From contig CALFWN010000410.1 in the NCBI GenBank assembly GCA_937928335.1, forward strand, positions 1 through 5,889: a stretch of DNA of 5,889 bases, in the 5' to 3' direction. Numbering within the stretch: position 1 is the first letter of the stretch; each line of letters begins with the position of its first letter. A model generated the notes under the pieces. The model had not been told where the DNA came from and made no database searches. It saw only the letters and a list, made by a program, of their open reading frames with translations. This document shows positions 1 to 4,371 of the stretch, one piece after another. Source of the stretch: an uncultured Litoreibacter sp. Its GTDB lineage: Bacteria; Pseudomonadota; Alphaproteobacteria; Rhodobacterales; Rhodobacteraceae. Made by a program: the position numbers and the translations under genes.

Positions 1-211
1 TGCGGCGGTCTTCTCATTGGCGCATCTGATGTATTGGAGCTGGGTCGTGGCCGCGATGACCTTTGTGGGCGGCTGGCTCTTTGCGTGGTCCTATGAGCGG
101 CGGGGCAACTTTCCCGAGGCCGTGCTGGCCCATAGCGTGGCCGGCGTGGTGTTGTTTGCGGTGGGGATGGGGACGTATTTCTACTCCGGCAACGTGGTGC
201 GCCCGTTCTGA
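1..211 (+). CDS. CPBP family intramembrane protease, C-terminal fragment (5' end outside window)
   Basis: The reading frame is open from base 2 and ends at TGA 209-211, giving the last 69 residues of a hydrophobic membrane protein. The visible part starts AAVFSLAHLMYW, which contains an FxxxH motif (F4, H8 of the fragment). Two hydrophobic segments follow at about 10-30 and 38-60, with a basic loop YERRGN between them. The second carries a further histidine, H44, in HSVAG. FxxxH followed by a later Hxxx(N/D) is the pattern of the CPBP/CAAX-protease (Abi) family, membrane glutamic/metallo-type proteases that cleave prenylated or other membrane substrates. Here the last motif reads HxxxG rather than HxxxN. 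The usual EExxxR motif would lie upstream of the window, so activity cannot be judged. The substrate is unknown. The gene ends inside the 3' end of the opposing glycosyltransferase gene. The family call is an inference from two motifs and the membrane pattern. Confidence 0.72.
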   Translation, partial: AAVFSLAHLMYWSWVVAAMTFVGGWLFAWSYERRGNFPEAVLAHSVAGVVLFAVGMGTYFYSGNVVRPF

Positions 212-1410
212 GGGCGCAGTGCATAGAACATCGCCACCAGGATCAGCAAGGAGAGTGAGCCGGTGCAGACCAGCACCATGCCCGTGGGGGCGAGGTTCGC
301 GATGACGGGCACGTTGTTTCTGAATGTCAGCACGAATATGGCCATATAGCCCGCGATCCCTGCGCGACTTTGCAAAAGAAGCGGAGCGAAGGCCAATGCG
401 GTCAGGTAGTGGTAGCACCATGAGAGCGGGCTGAAAAAGGACATGATCACAAGCCAGATCGGGACGACGGCGCAGTAATATTGATCCGTCGAGGCGCGGC
501 GGGCGACCCAGAACGCGGCGGCGGCAGAGGCCAGCAGCAAAACCTTGTTGAGGGCGCTGACCCAGGGGGTGGTTATCTTAACGCTGATCTCGCCGGGGCG
601 CTCGATGATGGACCAGCCATCCACCAGCACGGTGAAATTATAGGTGAGAAATGTGTAGAGCGTGGTGCCCGAGACGGTGGCGACGCGGTCGATGAATTGC
701 AGATGCAGGTCGGCGCCCGCCATTGCGACAGAGAGGACGCATAGGGCGATCAGGGTCGTGGCAAAGGCCGGGAGGTTGCGCCAGTGGTCGCGGCGGGCAA
801 GCCACACGGCGAGCAACAACAACGGATAGAGCTTGATCGAGGTGGCAAGTGCAAGGGCGATCCCGGCCTGATGATGGGCTCCGGCACGGGTGCGCTCCAG
901 CGACAACACCATCAGGAACGTGGTCAGGATTTGCCATTGGCCCTGGCGCAGCGGCACATAGCCATAGGTGGTGCCGACCAGCACCAAGACGCCCACGGGA
1001 AGCCAGATGGCGAGCGACTGCCTTGTGCGGGTGACGCGCCATGCCAGCGCAATCGTGGCGATGAACAATGCAGCATTGACCCCACTGACGATGGGTAGAA
1101 GCAGGTCCGGGTGGAGCTGCGACAGGGTCACGGCGGAGAAAGCGGCCCAGAAGGGCGGGTAGATATAGGGATAGAGGCTCAGTTCGGGATCGATACCGCT
1201 TTCGATCGCGAGCGCTGTCCAGGCGGCGGGGGCGTCGAGGTTGAACATCTCCGTCGCGGGGCCGTAGATGCTTGCAAAATCGCCTATCGAGAAGGACTTC
1301 CCGGCAAGATAGACCGCAAAAAAGTCATTTGCGCCGCCGATTTTCAGGACCAACTGCAATGCAAACCAAAGCACAAGGGCAATGATCCAGGTCCAGTATT
1401 TTTCAGTCAT
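181..1410 (-). CDS. GT87 family (DUF2029) polytopic membrane glycosyltransferase
   Basis: This 409-residue, very hydrophobic protein has roughly ten or more membrane segments (for example 7-23, 104-124, 132-150, 181-204, 212-232, 285-303, 330-347, 351-371, 376-397). Motifs typical of GT87/DUF2029 appear in order: NDFFAVYLAG, with D29 in the first extracytoplasmic loop where GT-C enzymes such as mycobacterial PimE keep their catalytic aspartate; YPYIYPPF (80-87); RQGQWQ (155-160); SIKLYP (191-196); and FFSPLSWCYHY (325-335). Known members move a mannose or other sugar from a polyprenyl-phosphate donor to an acceptor on the outer face of the cytoplasmic membrane; the acceptor here is unknown. 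The start is the first ATG of the frame, with only a weak ribosome binding site (GCAGG about 10 nt upstream). It lies 129 bp downstream of a CFA-synthase homologue on the same strand, so co-transcription is possible. The stop lies within the opposing protease gene. Confidence 0.85.
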   Translation of the reverse strand: MTEKYWTWIIALVLWFALQLVLKIGGANDFFAVYLAGKSFSIGDFASIYGPATEMFNLDAPAAWTALAIESGIDPELSLYPYIYPPFWAAFSAVTLSQLHPDLLLPIVSGVNAALFIATIALAWRVTRTRQSLAIWLPVGVLVLVGTTYGYVPLRQGQWQILTTFLMVLSLERTRAGAHHQAGIALALATSIKLYPLLLLAVWLARRDHWRNLPAFATTLIALCVLSVAMAGADLHLQFIDRVATVSGTTLYTFLTYNFTVLVDGWSIIERPGEISVKITTPWVSALNKVLLLASAAAAFWVARRASTDQYYCAVVPIWLVIMSFFSPLSWCYHYLTALAFAPLLLQSRAGIAGYMAIFVLTFRNNVPVIANLAPTGMVLVCTGSLSLLILVAMFYALRPQNGRTTLPE

Positions 1411-1539
1411 GTCTCGGCCCTGCTCGCGGTTTTTCGCGAACTTAGGCGACCGGGTGCCGTGCGGCTATATCCAAGGCCCCGGTGCCGTGTTGTGGCGGGT
1501 CGGGTGCGGCAAAAATGGAGCAGGGGGCGCTGCCGGGGC
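1411..1539 (-). other. Intergenic gap between CFA-synthase homologue and GT87 gene, with inverted repeats
   Basis: This 129-bp gap holds no credible gene. It is rich in near-repeats: CGGGTGCCGTG at 1451-1461 and CCGGTGCCGTG at 1479-1489 differ at one base. A 5-bp hairpin, TCGCG (1424-1428) and CGCGA (1435-1439) with a six-base loop, lies 14-29 nt upstream of the GT87 start in the transcript and leaves the ribosome binding site region free. The inverted repeat and possible terminator next to the upstream stop codon are listed separately. I could not find a convincing -35/-10 pair for the GT87 gene here. Confidence 0.5.
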
Positions 1540-1541
1540 CT
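1474..1541 (-). repeat. 9-bp GC-rich inverted repeat starting in the stop codon of the CFA-synthase homologue
   Basis: AGGCCCCGG at 1474-1482 is the exact reverse complement of CCGGGGCCT at 1533-1541, with 50 bases between the arms. In the minus-strand transcript the 5' arm begins with the last two bases of the TAG stop codon (1542-1540). Next to the other arm, TGCCG (1483-1487) can pair with CGGCA (1507-1511), so a branched RNA fold is possible. These are direct observations of complementarity; whether the RNA folds this way or matters for expression is unknown. Confidence 0.45.
1511..1534 (-). terminator. Weak terminator-like hairpin after the CFA-synthase homologue
   Basis: In the minus-strand transcript, GCAG (1533-1530) and CTGC (1523-1520) form a four-base-pair stem, extendable by one G-U pair, with a six-base C-rich loop. 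Four bases later comes a run of five U (1515-1511). The stem is short for an intrinsic terminator, so termination would be partial at best. If real, it would reduce read-through from the acyl-chain methyltransferase gene into the GT87 gene. Confidence 0.3.
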
Positions 1542-2793
1542 ATTTCCGGGGGACGAAGCCGTCGGGGAAGCTGGAATGCGGCTCGGGCGCGCCCTCGATA
1601 TAAAGATAGTCGCGGGTGATGGGCACCGTGGTCTGATGCTTGTGCAGCTGCACATGGTAGAGCACATGCGGCATGTCCGAGAGGCTCAGCTCGGACGCGA
1701 TCAGGTAGTAGCGCCACATGCGGATGAAGCGCTCGTCATAGCCCATCTCGCGGACCTCATCGAGGCGGTCCTCAAAACGGATCAGCCATTCGTAAAGCGT
1801 GCGGTCATAATGGGTGCGCCAAACCTCGATATCGGCGGCCTCCAGCGTGGTTTTCTCGACCACTTTCACAACCTCGGACAAGGCGGGCGTGTAGCCGCCG
1901 GGGAAGATGTATTTCTGGAACCACGGGCTGAGATTGCCGGGCGGGCCGGTGCGGCCTATAAAGTGGATCAGCGCCACGCCGTCCTCTTTAAGGTTCTTCT
2001 CTATCTGCTTGAAATATGTGGGATATTGCGGCTCGCCCACATGCTCCAGCATACCCACCGAGACGATGCGGTCGAACTGCTCGGTCACATGGCGGTAATC
2101 TTGCAGGCGGAACTCGACCAGATGGGAGACGCCGGCCTCTTCGGCCCGGAGCGTCGCGGCCTTGCGCTGCTCGTCTGACAGGGTCACGCCCACGACTTGC
2201 GCGCCGTAATCCTTGGCCAGGGTGATCGCCAACCCACCCCAGCCCGAGCCGATATCGAGCACTTTCATGCCCGGCTTGATCAGCAGCTTGCCCGCGATGT
2301 GCTTTTTCTTGGCAATCTGCGCCTCTTCCAGCGTGAAGGAGGGGTCCTTGAAATAGGAGCAGGTATATTGCCTGTCCTCATCAAGGAAGAGGTAATAGAA
2401 AGGGGTCGAGATGTCGTAGTGATGCTCGGCATTCGACTTGGCGGTTTTCAGCGGGATGTATTGATCCCATTTGCGTTTGGAGATCCGCGCGGCGCGGGCA
2501 ATCTTCTGGCTCAGCGGCAGGTTACCTTGCTGGAAGTTGCGCACGATCAGCGTCAGGAAACCGCGCACGTCGTCGTCGTCAATGGTCAGGCGCTCGTCCA
2601 TATAGGCCTCGCCCATTGCCAGCTCCGGGTTCAGGATCAGTTTGCGCGGTAAGGTTGCGTCATGCAGCGACACGCTCACCGATGGGGTGCTGCCGTCGCC
2701 TGCATGGATCACTTCACCTGACGGCATTCGCAGGGTCAGGTCGCCCTTTTTGAGAAGGTGGCGGACCATCGCCACAAATATTCGGTCCCACAT
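1540..2793 (-). CDS. cfa: Cyclopropane-fatty-acyl-phospholipid synthase family SAM-dependent methyltransferase (copy 1)
   Basis: This 417-residue protein has the two-part layout of CFA synthases: an N-terminal domain (about 1-120, with GEAYMDERL at 61-69) and a SAM-dependent methyltransferase domain. SAM motif I is VLDIGSGWGG (178-187). The residues that bind the active-site bicarbonate in known family members are all present by alignment: C145 (QYTCSYF), E250 (GMLEHVG), H277 and I279 (LIHFIG), and Y329 (THYDRTL). Such enzymes transfer a methylene or methyl group from S-adenosylmethionine to the double bond of an unsaturated acyl chain in a membrane phospholipid. It acts at the inner face of the cytoplasmic membrane. 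The start is supported because the first 35 residues align without gaps to the paralogue at 3002-4210, although the ribosome binding site is weak. A polar C-terminal tail of about 15 residues is missing from the paralogue. Whether the product is a cyclopropane or a methylated acyl chain (as with UfaM-type enzymes of Rhodobacter) cannot be told from sequence alone. Confidence 0.93.
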   Translation of the reverse strand: MWDRIFVAMVRHLLKKGDLTLRMPSGEVIHAGDGSTPSVSVSLHDATLPRKLILNPELAMGEAYMDERLTIDDDDVRGFLTLIVRNFQQGNLPLSQKIARAARISKRKWDQYIPLKTAKSNAEHHYDISTPFYYLFLDEDRQYTCSYFKDPSFTLEEAQIAKKKHIAGKLLIKPGMKVLDIGSGWGGLAITLAKDYGAQVVGVTLSDEQRKAATLRAEEAGVSHLVEFRLQDYRHVTEQFDRIVSVGMLEHVGEPQYPTYFKQIEKNLKEDGVALIHFIGRTGPPGNLSPWFQKYIFPGGYTPALSEVVKVVEKTTLEAADIEVWRTHYDRTLYEWLIRFEDRLDEVREMGYDERFIRMWRYYLIASELSLSDMPHVLYHVQLHKHQTTVPITRDYLYIEGAPEPHSSFPDGFVPRK

Positions 2794-2880
2794 CGGCGTC
2801 TCATGTCTTTGATCCGCGTTAAATCGGCGGAGCGTCTTGTCTAAATCCCATCCCGGCCTGCAGATGCGACCCGGTGGATG

Positions 2881-2897
2881 TTCAAAATTCGTTAACC
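2881..2897 (+). promoter_or_regulatory. Candidate CtrA-type binding site (TTCA-N7-TTAACC)
   Basis: The bases read TTCA (2881-2884), seven bases, then TTAACC (2892-2897). The alphaproteobacterial cell-cycle/motility regulator CtrA recognises TTAA-N7-TTAA(C), so spacing is exact and only one of the eight core bases differs. It lies about 90 bp upstream of the copy 1 start. Single motif matches of this length arise by chance, so the call is tentative. Confidence 0.3.
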
Positions 2898-2903
2898 AAG
2901 GAC

Positions 2904-2915
2904 TTTCTTAAGAAA
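2904..2915. repeat. 12-bp perfect AT-rich palindrome (TTTCTTAAGAAA)
   Basis: TTTCTTAAGAAA equals its own reverse complement; the next flanking pair (C2903/A2916) breaks the symmetry. It is AT-rich within GC-rich DNA and sits about 110 bp upstream of the copy 1 start codon, a typical place for a dimeric regulator to bind. No known regulator consensus is assigned. Confidence 0.4.
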
Positions 2916-2984
2916 ACGCTGTCTGCGCTGTTTTCCGCCCGGCGTCAATGCGATGCGCGGGTTATGCGTTCAGATTATGCCAAC

Positions 2985-2999
2985 CCCCATCATATGGGG
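2985..2999 (-). terminator. Short hairpin just after the stop codon of CFA-synthase copy 2
   Basis: CCCCAT (2985-2990) and ATGGGG (2994-2999) form a six-base-pair stem with a three-base loop, beginning two bases after the TGA stop of the minus-strand gene (3004-3002). There is no U-run after it, so it is not a canonical intrinsic terminator. It may protect the mRNA 3' end or act with Rho, but this is inference. Confidence 0.35.
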
Positions 3000-3001
3000 T
3001 A

Positions 3002-4210
3002 TCATAGTGGTGCCTCGGCAGGGTGCAGATAGGCGCGCGTGATCGGCACTGTGTCCTTGCGGCGGGACAGCTGCAGCTGAAACACCACCTGCGCATCGTA
3101 GCGGAAGGTCATTTCGCAGGACAAAAGATAGTAATGCCACATCCGCACGAAGCGGGCGTCATAGAGCGCCTCGGCCTTGTCGCGATTGGCAATGAAACGG
3201 TTCTTCCAATGCAGCAGGGTCTCTGCGTAATGCAGCCGCAGCACCTCAAGATCGGTGAGGTCGAGTTTGGTGCGTTCGATATCGGCCATGAATTCGGTCA
3301 GTGACGGGATATGGCCACCGGGGAAGATATATTTCGTGATCCATGTCGAGGTCAGATGCGGCACGCCGGTATCGCCGATCGTGTGGATCAGCGCGACCCC
3401 GTCAGGCGACAATATGCGGTCTATATGCTCGAAATATTCGCGGTAATGGGCGGGGCCCACATGCTCGAACATGCCGACAGAGACGACGCGGTCGAACTGC
3501 TCGGAGACATGGCGATAATCTTGCAGCCGGATGTCGATCTGGTCTTGCAGCCCGGCCTCCCTCACGCGGTCAGTGGCGATCTTGTGTTGCTCGACCGACA
3601 GGGTCACGCCCACGACCTGCGCGCCGTATTCCCTGGCCAGGGTGATTGCCATCCCGCCCCAGCCGCAGCCGATATCAAGCACCCGCATACCCGGTGCCAG
3701 ACACAGCTTGCGCGCGATATGGCGTTTTTTGGCGGTCTGGGCCTCCTCCAGAGACTGGTCGGGTCGCTCGAAATAGGCGCAGGAATATTGCTTGTCCTCG
3801 TCGAGAAACAGATCGTAGAGATCCGCCTGCAAATCATAGTGATGTGCCACGTTTTTCTGGGCCTGCCCGATCGGGTTGCGCAGCCACAGGCGGCGCAGGA
3901 CATGGCGCAGGTTGCGCAGCTTCATGAAATAATGGTCCTGCGCATTGGCACGGTTGCGCAAGATCAGGTTCATGAAACCTTCGAGGTCGTCATTTTGCAG
4001 CACGATGCGCCCGTCCACATAGCCCTCGCCCAGGGCCATATCGGCGTTGAACAGAAACTCCCGGATCAGCGCGTTATCGGTGAAACACACCCGGAACGGC
4101 TCTGCTTTTTCGTCCCCAAAAAGATGCACGGCGCCATTGGCGAAGGTGATTTCCAACGCGCCAGACACAAAGAAACGGTCCAGGACCTTGATCAGTATAT
4201 TCGCCAGCAT
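3002..4210 (-). CDS. cfa: Cyclopropane-fatty-acyl-phospholipid synthase family SAM-dependent methyltransferase (copy 2)
   Basis: This 402-residue paralogue of the gene at 1540-2793 has the same layout: an N-terminal domain (about 1-120, GEGYVDGRI at 61-69) followed by a SAM-dependent methyltransferase domain with motif I VLDIGCGWGG (177-186). The family's bicarbonate/active-site residues are present: C144 (QYSCAYF), E249 (GMFEHVG), H276 and I278 (LIHTIG), and Y328 (LHYAETL). It should therefore be catalytically competent, using S-adenosylmethionine to modify double bonds of phospholipid acyl chains. E. coli Cfa (382 residues) is of similar length. By hand count about two thirds of residues in the catalytic core (135 positions) match copy 1, but the N-terminal part is clearly more divergent, which suggests an old duplication. 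A good ribosome binding site (GAGGGGG, 4224-4218) precedes the ATG. It is transcribed divergently from aspS. Which copy makes cyclopropane and which, if either, makes another methylated lipid is not decidable here. Confidence 0.93.
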   Translation of the reverse strand: MLANILIKVLDRFFVSGALEITFANGAVHLFGDEKAEPFRVCFTDNALIREFLFNADMALGEGYVDGRIVLQNDDLEGFMNLILRNRANAQDHYFMKLRNLRHVLRRLWLRNPIGQAQKNVAHHYDLQADLYDLFLDEDKQYSCAYFERPDQSLEEAQTAKKRHIARKLCLAPGMRVLDIGCGWGGMAITLAREYGAQVVGVTLSVEQHKIATDRVREAGLQDQIDIRLQDYRHVSEQFDRVVSVGMFEHVGPAHYREYFEHIDRILSPDGVALIHTIGDTGVPHLTSTWITKYIFPGGHIPSLTEFMADIERTKLDLTDLEVLRLHYAETLLHWKNRFIANRDKAEALYDARFVRMWHYYLLSCEMTFRYDAQVVFQLQLSRRKDTVPITRAYLHPAEAPL

Positions 4211-4306
4211 CGCGTCACCCCCTCGGCTATGGTTGACCGATCCTTTCGCGAGATCAAGTTTGTCGCCGGGACGGCGTGCATATATCCGCCCAAACCTCAG
4301 TACGGC

Positions 4307-4335
4307 TTGACTTCCCGCGTCAGCACATGTGTATC
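4307..4335 (+). promoter_or_regulatory. Candidate sigma-70-type promoter for aspS
   Basis: TTGACT (4307-4312) matches five of six bases of the -35 consensus. Seventeen bases later TGTATC (4330-4335) is a weak -10 match (three of six). Transcription would start near 4342, leaving a leader of about 30 bases that contains the AGAAGGG ribosome binding site. Good -35 with weak -10 is common in GC-rich alphaproteobacteria, but the match is not decisive. Confidence 0.4.
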
Positions 4336-4356
4336 GACCCGACAGAATTTGCCGCC

Positions 4357-4363
4357 AGAAGGG
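4357..4363 (+). promoter_or_regulatory. Ribosome binding site of aspS
   Basis: AGAAGGG lies eight bases before ATG 4372. This fixes the start at 4372 rather than at the overlapping out-of-frame ATG at 4376. Confidence 0.7.
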
Positions 4364-4371
4364 TTGATATC

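Larger units (their letters stand above)
2794..3001 (-). other. Intergenic regulatory region between the two CFA-synthase homologues
   Basis: This 208-bp gap carries no gene that I can support. It is more AT-rich than its flanks in the middle (about 2880-2916), where a CtrA-like box and a 12-bp palindrome sit 85-125 bp upstream of the copy 1 start codon; this would suit a promoter region. The best minus-strand -35 match is TTGACG (2948-2943), but the hexamer 17 bp downstream, CAGACA, is a poor -10, so no promoter is claimed. The gap and these signals suggest that copy 1 may have its own transcription start. That is inference. Confidence 0.45.
4211..4371. promoter_or_regulatory. Divergent promoter region between CFA-synthase copy 2 and aspS
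   Basis: This 161-bp gap separates two genes read outward and must hold at least the aspS promoter. It contains the ribosome binding sites of both genes (GAGGGGG on the minus strand at 4224-4218; AGAAGGG on the plus strand at 4357-4363) and a candidate aspS promoter listed separately. An 8-bp palindrome, CACATGTG (4324-4331), overlaps that candidate. No convincing minus-strand promoter for copy 2 was found. Confidence 0.6.

Noticed and set aside
1111..2178. 355-codon open frame on the plus strand antisense to CFA-synthase copy 1 and the GT87 gene start
   Set aside because: It lies opposite two well-supported genes, its translation resembles no family and is rich in Arg/Gly/Ala/His, as expected for the antisense of GC-rich codons, and it crosses the 129-bp gap without any gene-like signal.
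2802..2804. ATG on the minus strand just upstream of the copy 1 start
   Set aside because: It is out of frame (11 bp upstream), and the chosen start aligns residue for residue with the start of the paralogue.
2810..2815. TGATCC, resembling the -35 element of Rhodobacter RpoE (singlet-oxygen) promoters
   Set aside because: It reads on the plus strand, away from copy 1, with no gene downstream in that direction and no clear -10 element at the right spacing.
2920..2948. TTGACG with CAGACA at 17-bp spacing as a copy 1 promoter
   Set aside because: The -10 matches only two of six consensus bases, so I do not claim it.
4229..4257. Possible minus-strand promoter for copy 2: TTGATC (4257-4252) and AACCAT (4234-4229), 17-bp spacing
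   Set aside because: Transcription would begin near 4222, inside the ribosome binding site (4224-4218), leaving no usable leader.
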